DNA from: Brevundimonas sp. UBA4609
GTDB taxonomy: Bacteria; Pseudomonadota; Alphaproteobacteria; Caulobacterales; Caulobacteraceae
Reading direction: 5' to 3'
Assembly: GCA_002386585.1 (NCBI GenBank)
Contig: DGIZ01000029.1
Span: 1 to 6,550, forward strand
Length of the DNA stretch: 6,550 nt
Both the position numbers and the translations under genes were made by a program. The number at the start of each line of letters is the position of its first letter. The stretch's first letter is position 1. Below, piece after piece: positions 1-6,311 of the stretch. Below the pieces are notes generated by a model. That model did not search any database, was not told the DNA's origin, and was given only the letters and a program-made list of their open reading frames with translations.

Positions 1-108
1 CCGCTCATCCCCGCGGAAGCGGGGACCCAGTTCTTTGGCCGCAAGTACGACGGGCTGAGAGTGAGCACGGGGCTCTCACTGGGTCCCCGCTTCCGCGGGG
101 ATGAGCGG
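1..108. repeat. Long perfect inverted repeat of REP-like palindromic units
   Basis: Bases 1-31 and 78-108 are exact reverse complements (31 of 31), separated by a 46-nt loop (32-77). Each arm holds its own smaller palindrome: at 9-24, CCCCGC, then GGAA, then GCGGGG, a 6-bp stem closed by a GNRA-type tetraloop, with its mirror copy in the right arm. Two facing REP-like units around a short spacer resemble BIMEs or small MITE-like elements, and units of the form CCCCGC..GCGGGG next to TCATCC are common between genes in GC-rich proteobacteria (general knowledge, not searched). The left arm starts at the window edge, so the repeat may extend further. It may act as a transcription or mRNA-stability barrier after an upstream gene; no T-tract follows it, so it is not a classical terminator. 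Confidence 0.85.
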
Positions 109-116
109 TGAGTGGG

Positions 117-141
117 TCCTTCTCCCGCAAGGGGAGAAGGA
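117..141. repeat. Short hairpin in the trmJ leader
   Basis: TCCTTCTCCC (117-126) pairs perfectly with GGGAGAAGGA (132-141) around the 5-nt loop GCAAG, giving a 10-bp stem. Its right arm contains the only purine-rich, ribosome-binding-like stretch (AAGGA, 137-141) ahead of the trmJ ATG at 155, at a rather long spacing of 13 nt. If transcribed into the trmJ mRNA the hairpin would bury that site. The same CTTCTCCC..GGGAGAAG style of palindrome is a common dispersed intergenic repeat in proteobacteria, so it may simply be another repeat copy. No T-run follows it, which argues against an intrinsic terminator. Confidence 0.6.
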
Positions 142-154
142 TTAAAGACCGCCC

Positions 155-940
155 ATGACTGAACTCACCCCTCCCGTCGTCGTCCTCGACAAATCCCAGA
201 TGGCCGACAACATCGGCGCGGTCGCTCGCGTCATGGCCAATTTCGGCCTGTCGGAACTGCGGCTGGTCAGCCCGCGTGACGGCTGGCCCCAGGACCGCGC
301 CTGGGCCACGGCGTCCGGCGCCGACTGGGTGCTGGACGGGGTGAGGGTGTTCGACAGCGTGGCCGAGGCCATCGCCGACCTGAACACCGTCTTCGCCACC
401 ACCGCCCGCCCGCGCGAGACGCGCCAGCCGGTGCGCACCCCGCGCGAGAGCGCGCGCATCCTGTATGACGACACGGCCTCGGGCCTGAAGACCGGCCTGC
501 TGTTCGGCGGCGAGCGGGCAGGGCTGGAGACGACCGACATCGCTCTGTGCGCTGGGATCACCACCATTCCGATCGACCCCAGGCACCACTCGCTGAACCT
601 GGCCCAGGCGGTGGCGATCAACGCCTATGAGTGGCGCACCCTGATCCTGGACGCCCCGCCGCCGCGCTTCCGCGAGGGCGAGCCGCCCGCGTCGAACGAC
701 CTGCTGCTCGGCATGTATGAGCATCTGGAGGCGGAGTTGGACAACGGCGGCTTCTTCTATCCGCCCGAGAAGAAGCGCTCGATGAGCCAGAACCTGCGCG
801 TCATGCTGGGCCGCGCCGCCTTCACCGAGCAGGAGGTCGCCACCATGCGCGGCGCCATTCACGCTCTCGCCAAGGGGCGGGGACGCGTTCTGGCCAAGCT
901 GGCGGCGGAACGGGCCGAGGCGGCGAAGAAGGATAAGTGA
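155..940 (+). CDS. trmJ: TrmJ-type tRNA (cytidine/uridine-2'-O-)-methyltransferase
   Basis: This 261-residue protein belongs to the SpoU/TrmH group of SPOUT methyltransferases. These use S-adenosylmethionine to 2'-O-methylate a tRNA ribose; TrmJ acts at position 32 in the anticodon loop. The three SPOUT motifs appear in order: [13 protein letters not shown] at 19-31 with the conserved Arg25, FGGERAGL at 117-124, and [14 protein letters not shown] at 146-159, which forms the knotted SAM pocket. A C-terminal extension (about 200-240, with [12 protein letters not shown] and a helical tail) matches TrmJ rather than the shorter TrmL, and E. coli TrmJ is of similar length (246). The ATG at 155 sits just before the conserved start of the fold; its ribosome site is weak and distant (137-141). 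The TGA overlaps the GTG of the next gene by 4 nt, so the two are probably translationally coupled. The family is certain; the exact target nucleotide is inferred. Confidence 0.93.
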   Translation: MTELTPPVVVLDKSQMADNIGAVARVMANFGLSELRLVSPRDGWPQDRAWATASGADWVLDGVRVFDSVAEAIADLNTVFATTARPRETRQPVRTPRESARILYDDTASGLKTGLLFGGERAGLETTDIALCAGITTIPIDPRHHSLNLAQAVAINAYEWRTLILDAPPPRFREGEPPASNDLLLGMYEHLEAELDNGGFFYPPEKKRSMSQNLRVMLGRAAFTEQEVATMRGAIHALAKGRGRVLAKLAAERAEAAKKDK

Positions 941-1260
941 AACTCGCCCTCGTCTATCCTCTCGCCGCCCTCGCCGAGATCGGCGGCTGTTTCGCCTTCT
1001 GGGCCTGGCTGAAGCTGGATCGCTCGCCGTGGTGGCTGGCGCCGGGCGTGCTTTGCCTTATCGCCTTCGCGTGGCTATTGACCATGGTTCCGGCCGAGAC
1101 GGCGGGGCGAGCGTTCGCGGCTTATGGCGGGGTCTATATCGTGGCGTCGCTGGCGTGGATGGCGCTGGTCGAGAAGACGGCGCCGGACCGCTGGGACGTC
1201 ATCGGCGGGGCGGTCTGCCTGATCGGCGCCGCGATCATCCTGTTCGGGCCGAGGGCCTAG
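937..1260 (+). CDS. ynfA: YnfA-family (UPF0060) small membrane protein
   Basis: A 107-residue, very hydrophobic inner-membrane protein with four predicted helices at roughly 3-24, 32-50, 61-79 and 87-105. Family signatures are an early acidic residue in the first helix (AEIGGCF, Glu14), WAWLKL at the end of that helix, and AYGGVY before the third. E. coli YnfA has 108 residues, so this is full length. The family resembles small multidrug resistance (SMR) exporters and has been linked to efflux of cationic compounds, but the physiological substrate is not settled. The GTG start at 937 lies inside the trmJ stop region (GTGA overlap), preceded by AAGGA at 929-933, a short spacing of 3 nt. No better in-frame start is present. 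The TAG stop shares its bases with the stop of the convergent sirtuin gene. Confidence 0.9.
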   Translation: MKLALVYPLAALAEIGGCFAFWAWLKLDRSPWWLAPGVLCLIAFAWLLTMVPAETAGRAFAAYGGVYIVASLAWMALVEKTAPDRWDVIGGAVCLIGAAIILFGPRA

Positions 1261-1958
1261 AGCGCGTCGAAGAAGGCGGGCACGGTCTCGCTGGCGGGGC
1301 CGTAGACGCCCTCGTCGAACAGGGACGCGCCCTGCGTCGGCTCCAGATTGATCTCCACCGTCCGCGCTCCGGCCATGCGCGCCAGCTGGACGAAGCCCGC
1401 CGCCGGATAGACCGCGCCCGAGGTGCCGATGGAGACGAACAGGTCGCATCGCACCAGCGCCGCCTCGATCCGCTCCATCTCCAGCGGGATTTCGCCGAAC
1501 CAGACGATGTGCGGGCGCAAGGTGCCGTGTGGGTGATGGGGCGAGGCGTGGAGGGCCTCCAGGTCTTCATGCCAGTCGCAGACGACGCCCGAGGCGGTGC
1601 AGCGCGCCTTCTTCAGTTCGCCGTGCATATGGATCAGCTCGAAGCCCGACGCGGGCGGCGTCTCCGCATGGGCCCGGTCGTGCAGGTCGTCGACGTTCTG
1701 CGTCACCAGCAGGAAATCGCCCGACCACTGGGTCGCCAGATCGGCCAGCGCCCGGTGCGCGGCGTTGGGGTGGACGCTGGCCAGCTCGCGGCGTCGCTGG
1801 TTGTAGAAGTCTTGCACCAGAGCCGGGTCGGCGGCGAAGCCCTCGGGCGTGGCGACGGCCTCGACGCGATGTCCCTCCCACAGGCCGTCCGAGGCGCGGA
1901 AGGTCGGCACCCCGCTCTCGGCCGAGACGCCGGCGCCGGTCAGGATGACGAGGTTCAT
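1257..1958 (-). CDS. cobB: CobB-type NAD-dependent protein deacylase (class III sirtuin)
   Basis: A cytoplasmic 233-residue sirtuin that removes acetyl, and probably succinyl, groups from lysines using NAD+, giving nicotinamide and O-acyl-ADP-ribose. Visible motifs: the NAD-binding [14 protein letters not shown] (8-21), TQNVDDLH (86-93), the catalytic His112 in HMHGE, VWFGE (152-156), and GTSGAVYPA near the C-terminus. Tyr52 and Arg55 in FYNQRR match the Tyr/Arg pair that lets E. coli CobB and SIRT5 accept acidic acyl groups. The zinc module looks reduced: Cys120 and Cys127 are present, but the expected second cysteine pair is replaced by a histidine-rich SPHHPHG stretch (139-145). It begins on the Met next to the NAD motif, so it lacks the N-terminal extension seen in E. 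coli. A GGAG site lies about 9 nt before the ATG, which overlaps the stop of the preceding gene (ATGA). Confidence 0.95.
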   Translation of the reverse strand: MNLVILTGAGVSAESGVPTFRASDGLWEGHRVEAVATPEGFAADPALVQDFYNQRRRELASVHPNAAHRALADLATQWSGDFLLVTQNVDDLHDRAHAETPPASGFELIHMHGELKKARCTASGVVCDWHEDLEALHASPHHPHGTLRPHIVWFGEIPLEMERIEAALVRCDLFVSIGTSGAVYPAAGFVQLARMAGARTVEINLEPTQGASLFDEGVYGPASETVPAFFDAL

Positions 1959-2347
1959 CTGTTGGTTCTCCGTTTGCGTCGCTGGTGCGCCAATAGGCTT
2001 TCCGAGGCGGCGTATTCGGGAGGCAACCGGAATCTGGCGCGCCGGTCATAGTCGCGCGCGGACTTGATGCTGTTGGCCCGGATCAACCGCCCGGCCCGCC
2101 ACCCTAGGAAGATCCCTGACGTCGCAGCCCACGGGAGGGCCAGCAGCCAAGCTGTCCATGGCAGAGGGATGACGAGAAGATGAAAAAGAATGAGTGGGGC
2201 GAACGCCGCGAAAGGAATGGCGGTTATCAGATCGTTGCGCCGAATATACAAAGGGCCGACCTCAATACGCCGTGCGGGGTTTGACAGCACGGCGTCCACT
2301 CGACGGCGGAGTTTCAGGTAGGCGGGATTCAGGCTCTTCATCACCAT
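1955..2347 (-). CDS. Small two-helix membrane protein of unknown function
   Basis: I do not recognise this 130-residue protein. It has a basic N-terminal part (about 1-40, including KLRRRVDAV), two adjacent hydrophobic segments at about 41-60 and 64-82 separated by a Pro-Trp turn, and a strongly basic tail ending in [10 protein letters not shown]. This suggests a hairpin in the inner membrane with both ends in the cytoplasm. It is the middle gene of a three-gene operon: its start lies 4 nt after the lysR stop, and its TGA overlaps the cobB ATG by 4 nt. That supports it being a real, co-translated gene. MVM offers two starts (2347 and 2341); the first is kept, with GGGG about 9 nt upstream. 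Part of the gene (about 2160-2260) is less GC-rich than its neighbours. The function cannot be inferred. Confidence 0.75.
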   Translation of the reverse strand: MVMKSLNPAYLKLRRRVDAVLSNPARRIEVGPLYIRRNDLITAIPFAAFAPLILFHLLVIPLPWTAWLLALPWAATSGIFLGWRAGRLIRANSIKSARDYDRRARFRLPPEYAASESLLAHQRRKRRTNR

Positions 2348-2351
2348 CAGT

Positions 2352-3245
2352 CTAGCCCCAATTTCGAACGCTCGGCGCGGACAGTCGGTCGTGCAGCCAG
2401 TCGATCATGGCGCGCACCTTGGGCGGGACGTGGCGGGGGTGAGGGTGGACGGCCCAGACGCCTTCGTCGGGCGGGCGGGCCTCGTCCAGCAGGGAGACGA
2501 GGGCGCCCGACGACAGGGCCTCGGAGACGTAGAAGTCGGGCAGTTGGCACAGGCCGAGACCCTGAAGCGCAGCGTCCAGCACCGCCGCGCCGGAGTTGCA
2601 GCGCCAGCGGCCGGTGGGGCGAAGGCTGACCTCGCGCCCCGCCTCGGTGAAGCGCCAGTGCTCGGCCGAGCCGATCAGGCCGTCGTGGCTGGCGATCTCG
2701 GACAGGTCGCGCGGGGCGCCGCGGCGGGCGAGATAGTCGGGGCTGGTGCACAGGATCAGCCGCCGAGAGGCCAGCCGCCGCGCCATCAGCCGCGAGTCGG
2801 TCAGGTGGCCGAATCGCACCGCCAGATCATAGCCGTCGCCGACCAGATCGCGCAGGCGGTTGTCGAGGTCGAGCTCGATGCGCAGTTCGGGGTTCTGAGC
2901 CGCGAAGGCGTTGACGGCGGGGGCGATGAAGCGTTCGCCATAGGAGACGGAACAGGTCATGCGCAGCAGGCCGCGCGGAGCCTGATCGTCGGGTTGGACG
3001 GCGGCCAGGGCCTCGTCGCGTTCGTCGATCAGGCGACGGCAGCGGGCCAGGAAGTCGCGGCCTGCGTCGGTCAGCTCGACCCGACGGGTGGTGCGGTGGA
3101 GCAGACGGGTCTGCAGGCGATCCTCCAGCCGGGCGATCTCGCGGCTGACGGCCGAGGTCGACAGGCCCAGACGTCGGGCGGCGGCCGAGAAGCTGGCCTG
3201 TTCGGCGACAGCGGTGAATTCGTCGATCCCGTCCCAGCGGCTCAT
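2352..3245 (-). CDS. LysR-family transcriptional regulator
   Basis: A full-length LysR-type regulator of 297 residues. The N-terminal winged helix-turn-helix covers about 5-65, with the recognition region at 19-41 ([23 protein letters not shown] in three overlapping parts: [21 protein letters not shown]), followed by the linker helix. The effector-binding domain runs from about 92 (RGLLRMTCS) to 290, with [18 protein letters not shown] and [19 protein letters not shown], the style of the AaeR/CrgA-like branch. It heads the operon lysR, small membrane gene, cobB and is transcribed divergently from frmA across a 175-nt gap. The ATG at 3245 begins the typical [10 protein letters not shown]; no convincing Shine-Dalgarno precedes it. 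The palindrome 18-39 nt upstream probably serves autoregulation. The effector is unknown. LysR proteins often control the divergent neighbour, which makes frmA a candidate target, but that is inference. Confidence 0.93.
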   Translation of the reverse strand: MSRWDGIDEFTAVAEQASFSAAARRLGLSTSAVSREIARLEDRLQTRLLHRTTRRVELTDAGRDFLARCRRLIDERDEALAAVQPDDQAPRGLLRMTCSVSYGERFIAPAVNAFAAQNPELRIELDLDNRLRDLVGDGYDLAVRFGHLTDSRLMARRLASRRLILCTSPDYLARRGAPRDLSEIASHDGLIGSAEHWRFTEAGREVSLRPTGRWRCNSGAAVLDAALQGLGLCQLPDFYVSEALSSGALVSLLDEARPPDEGVWAVHPHPRHVPPKVRAMIDWLHDRLSAPSVRNWG

Positions 3246-3262
3246 GGGGACGTTGGATCAGG

Positions 3263-3284
3263 ATTATTGCTCAACAGCAATAAT
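3263..3284. promoter_or_regulatory. Perfect AT-rich palindrome, candidate LysR operator
   Basis: ATTATTGCT (3263-3271) and AGCAATAAT (3276-3284) are exact reverse complements with a 4-nt centre CAAC. The element is strikingly AT-rich for this sequence and lies 18-39 nt upstream of the lysR start and about 137 nt upstream of frmA. Dyad sites with ATTGC..GCAAT arms between a LysR gene and its divergent neighbour are typical for this family, so binding by the adjacent regulator is the best guess. The position so near the lysR start suggests autorepression; control of frmA would require a promoter further to the right. The rest of the intergenic region (3285-3407) shows no further clear element; TTGTCG at 3294-3299 is a possible -35 for frmA, but no convincing -10 follows at normal spacing. 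Confidence 0.65.
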
Positions 3285-3420
3285 GTTTTGCGGTTGTCGC
3301 CGTTTCGACCCGGCCGTTACGGGCGTAGTAAGGTCGCCAATCGTCACCTCTCCCGCCTTAGTCCCTGAAGCAGCGAGCGGCTGCGTCGCGAGCGATAGGG
3401 ACGTCCGAAGGATCAGCATC

Positions 3421-4527
<1,107 letters not shown>

Positions 4528-4542
4528 GACAAGGGTTCAGCC

Positions 4543-5007
4543 ATGGGCGACTGGAAGCTGCCGTGGACGGGGGCCTGTCTGTGCGGGCAGGTGCGGGTCA
4601 GGGTTGTCGAAGCCCCGGTCTTTGCCGCCGCCTGTCACTGCCGCGCCTGTCAGAAGCTGACGGGCGGCGCCTATTCCCTGAGCCTGATGCTGCCCAGCGA
4701 GGGGCTGACGGTCGAGGGCGAGACGGAGATCGGCGGCCTGCACAATCCCGTGCCGGAGCATCACTTCTGTCCGTCGTGCAAGACCTGGCTGTTCACGCGC
4801 GGCATCGCCGGGGGGCAGTTCGTCAACCTGAGGCCCAGCCTGCTGGACGACGGGGCGTGGTTCGTTCCCCATGCCGACACCTGGACGACGGAGCGCCTGC
4901 CGGGCGTGCAGTCGGGGGCCAAGGTCGGCTATCCCGAATTCCCGCCGCCCGAGGACTATGGCGAACTGATGGGCGCCTATGCCCGAGAGAGCGCGCGCCC
5001 GAAATGA
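4543..5007 (+). CDS. GFA/CENP-V family zinc protein
   Basis: A 154-residue protein with the GFA (glutathione-dependent formaldehyde-activating enzyme)/CENP-V beta fold. Seven conserved zinc cysteines are visible: Cys12 and Cys14 in CLCG, Cys31, Cys33 and Cys36 in CHCRAC, and Cys76 and Cys79 in FCPSC. The family was named for Paracoccus Gfa, proposed to speed the joining of formaldehyde and glutathione; that activity has been questioned, and many members have other or unknown roles. Its position 15 nt after frmA, with AAGGG (4531-4535) 7 nt before the ATG, makes a role in the formaldehyde-glutathione pathway plausible by context. The rest shows a GGAYSLSLMLP strand region and a Trp-rich C-terminal half (VPHADTWTTERLPG), both usual for the family. 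Product family is certain; biochemical function is not. Confidence 0.92.
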   Translation: MGDWKLPWTGACLCGQVRVRVVEAPVFAAACHCRACQKLTGGAYSLSLMLPSEGLTVEGETEIGGLHNPVPEHHFCPSCKTWLFTRGIAGGQFVNLRPSLLDDGAWFVPHADTWTTERLPGVQSGAKVGYPEFPPPEDYGELMGAYARESARPK

Positions 5008-5014
5008 GGGCGGA

Positions 5015-5059
5015 CTGAGCAGGTGCAGCAAAGTTCGTTGCCAAATGAAACCTGCTCGG
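5015..5059. other. Inverted repeat between the GFA and VOC genes
   Basis: GAGCAGGT (5017-5024) and ACCTGCTC (5050-5057) are exact reverse complements; with a G-T pair and a further C-G pair the stem reaches 10 bp (5015-5024 with 5050-5059). The 25-nt loop contains a smaller GCAA..TTGC stem. It sits in the only sizeable gap (103 nt) of the plus-strand operon. It could be an mRNA processing or attenuation structure that sets the level of the downstream VOC gene, or chance. There is no T-tract, so a terminator is unlikely. Confidence 0.35.
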
Positions 5060-5110
5060 CTTAGCTGGCCGCGCCCGGCGAAAGGATCGGGCGGATCTGG
5101 GAGGATCACC

Positions 5111-5497
5111 ATGTTCACGCACGTCACCGTCGGCGCCAACGACGTCGAGGCCTCGCACAAATTCTATGACGCCGTTCTCGGCGCCCTGGGCCATCAGCCG
5201 GGCGCGTTCAGCGACGTGCCGCTGCCGGGCGTCTGGTACATGACGCCGCGCGGGATGCTGGGCGTGGTCAAGCCGCGCGACGGCCAGGCGGCCTGTCACG
5301 CCAATGGCGGGACCATCGGCTTTGCGGCGTCCAGCCCCGAGGCGGTCGTCGCCTTCGCCGAGGCCGGGGTCGCGGCGGGCGGCGTGGCGATCGAGGACCC
5401 GGCCGGGCCGCGCACCACCCCCTTCGGCGTTCTGCATCTGGCCTATCTGCGCGATCCGTCGGGCAATAAGATCTGCGCCGTTCACCGGCCGGGCTGA
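5111..5497 (+). CDS. VOC superfamily (glyoxalase/bleomycin-resistance fold) protein
   Basis: A 128-residue single-domain VOC protein. It opens with MFTHVTVGANDVEASHKFYDAVLGALG, read here as the typical first beta-alpha unit (THVTVGAND then SHKFYDAVLG), and ends with the second module FGVLHLAYLRDPSGNKICAV, whose DPSGNKI is the family hallmark. His4 is a likely metal ligand. VOC members include glyoxalases, dioxygenases and thiol-transfer or drug-binding proteins, and this sequence alone does not tell which. Placed after a formaldehyde dehydrogenase and a GFA protein, it may handle another glutathione-aldehyde adduct (inference). The ATG at 5111 is chosen over the in-frame ATG at 4979 because GGGAGGA at 5099-5105, 5 nt away, is the strongest ribosome site in the window and the domain begins exactly there. 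The lipoprotein gene follows after 10 nt. Confidence 0.88.
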   Translation: MFTHVTVGANDVEASHKFYDAVLGALGHQPGAFSDVPLPGVWYMTPRGMLGVVKPRDGQAACHANGGTIGFAASSPEAVVAFAEAGVAAGGVAIEDPAGPRTTPFGVLHLAYLRDPSGNKICAVHRPG

Positions 5498-5507
5498 GGA
5501 TAAGGCG

Positions 5508-5708
5508 ATGAAGGCGAAGGCGGCGATTCTGGTCGGGCTGGCGGCGTTCAGCCTGTCGGCCTGCGATCGAGGCGGAGATCGGCCCGTTGCGCCGCCCGAG
5601 GCCGGAGCGCCCACCGAGGCCTGGGTCCGCAAGGACGTGGTCCTCTACCTGCCCGACCACGTGATGAAGAAGCGTGCGGACGAGGCGACCCTGTCGCCCT
5701 ATCTGCAG
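5508..5708 (+). CDS. Small lipoprotein, 5' part only (cut at chimeric junction)
   Basis: The first 65 or so residues read as a secreted lipoprotein: MKAK, a hydrophobic stretch (5-16), and the lipobox LSAC with the acceptor Cys19, then a flexible Pro/Ala/Gly-rich linker (20-38) and the start of a folded part (WVRKDVVLYLPDHV). Asp20 directly after the cysteine would, by the E. coli Lol rule, favour inner-membrane retention; whether that rule holds here is uncertain. It starts 10 nt after the VOC stop, with AAGG at 5502-5505 close to the ATG, so it is the fourth gene of the frmA operon. I do not recognise the family. The native C-terminus is missing: from about codon 66 the reading frame becomes enterobacterial BioD. 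The real length and function cannot be known from this window. Confidence 0.7.
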
Positions 5709-5722
5709 GCGGCGGGCGCGGC
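5690..5722. other. Junction between alphaproteobacterial and enterobacterial DNA
   Basis: Left of this stretch the protein is lipoprotein-like with alphaproteobacterial codon use. From LQAAGAAGYRTAGYK onward it follows E. coli BioD, beginning at BioD residue 24. The switch coincides with a CTGCAG hexamer (PstI recognition sequence) at 5703-5708, codons 66-67 of the fused frame, within a GC-rich run that either side could supply as microhomology. Beyond the joint, codons such as TTT, GTA, GTT, AAA and ATA, nearly absent to the left, become regular. The exact base of the joint cannot be fixed without the parental sequences. Confidence 0.75.
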
Positions 5723-6308
5723 GGGCTATCGCACCGCCGGCTATAAGCCGGTCGCCTCTGGCTGCGACGTTACGCCGGAGGGGGCGCGCAACGGCGATGC
5801 GCTGGCGCTGCAACGCTACAGCAGCCTGGCGCTGCGCTATGAGCAGGTTAATCCGCTGGCGTTTATCGAGCCGACGGCGCCGCATATCGTCAGCGCGGAA
5901 GAGGGCAGGCCGATCGCGTTTGAAATGCTTTCACAGGGGCAGCACGCGCTGGAGGCGCAGGCGGAGTGGGTGCTGGTAGAGGGCGCCGGCGGCTGGTACA
6001 CGCCGCTGTCGGAGACGCACACCTACGCCGACTGGGTCGCGCAGGAGCAGCTTCCGGTAATCCTGGTGGTCGGGGTCAAACTGGGCTGCATCAACCACGC
6101 CATGCTGACCGCCGATGCGGTGCAGGCGCGCGGCCTGCGGCTGGCGGGCTGGATCGCCAACGATATCGAGCCGCCGGGCAAGCGGCATCAGGCCTATATG
6201 GCGACGCTGAAACAGCGCATTCCCGCGCCGTTTCTCGGCGAAATCCCCTGGCTGCCCGATGCGGCGGCGCAGGCGGATTGCGGCCGCTTTATAACGCTGC
6301 CCTGCTAG
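5703..6308 (+). pseudogene. bioD: Dethiobiotin synthetase BioD, 5'-truncated, enterobacterial type
   Basis: These 201 codons align by eye, nearly without gaps, with residues 24-225 of E. coli BioD1, the ATP-dependent enzyme that closes the ureido ring of dethiobiotin in biotin synthesis. Landmarks in fused-frame numbering: GYKPVASG (78-85) with the substrate-binding lysine, TPEGARNGDALALQ (89-102), EPTAPHIVSAEEGRP (121-135), LVEGAGGW (156-163), QEQLPVILVVGVKLGCINHA, and PPGKRH. The first ~23 residues are absent, including the P-loop GTDTEVGKT that binds ATP phosphates, so this product should not be an active synthetase. It resembles BioD1 more than the paralogue YnfK/BioD2 (GAGGWYTPLS rather than the YnfK version). 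It reads in frame from the lipoprotein start at 5508, making a 266-residue hybrid. In E. coli bioD closes bioBFCD and precedes uvrB; here a convergent ABC gene follows 3 nt later. Confidence 0.85.
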
Positions 6309-6311
6309 CGT

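Noticed and set aside
1..108. CRISPR-like repeats
   Set aside because: There are only two copies, they are inverted rather than direct, and there is no regular spacer series or cas gene.
5..862. Long open frame (285 codons) antisense to trmJ
   Set aside because: It runs through the inverted repeat, giving the PRGSGDP-type peptide that such repeats produce, and has no domain. trmJ on the other strand has all three family motifs.
1029..2051. Plus-strand open frame of 340 codons across ynfA and cobB
   Set aside because: It crosses two genes with clear family motifs in other frames and encodes only low-complexity Arg/Gly/Ala-rich sequence.
2040..2340. Possible horizontally acquired island around the small membrane gene, based on its lower GC
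   Set aside because: The dip is mild and short, and the gene is tightly packed into the operon on both sides, so relaxed codon use explains it as well as transfer does.
3088..3420. N-terminal extension of frmA
   Set aside because: The frame is open to the left, but it would cover the lysR coding region and the operator palindrome. The conserved protein begins at 3421 with AAGGA 8 nt upstream.
4979..5110. N-terminal extension of the VOC protein from an ATG at 4979
   Set aside because: It overlaps the GFA gene, adds no recognisable domain, and ignores the strong GGGAGGA site placed 5 nt before the ATG at 5111.
5508..6308. A genuine new secreted BioD-fusion protein
   Set aside because: The abrupt change of family, codon use and apparent taxon at a restriction-like hexamer, with loss of the P-loop, fits a chimeric join better than an evolved protein. 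It is kept as a finding to be tested, not as a functional call.
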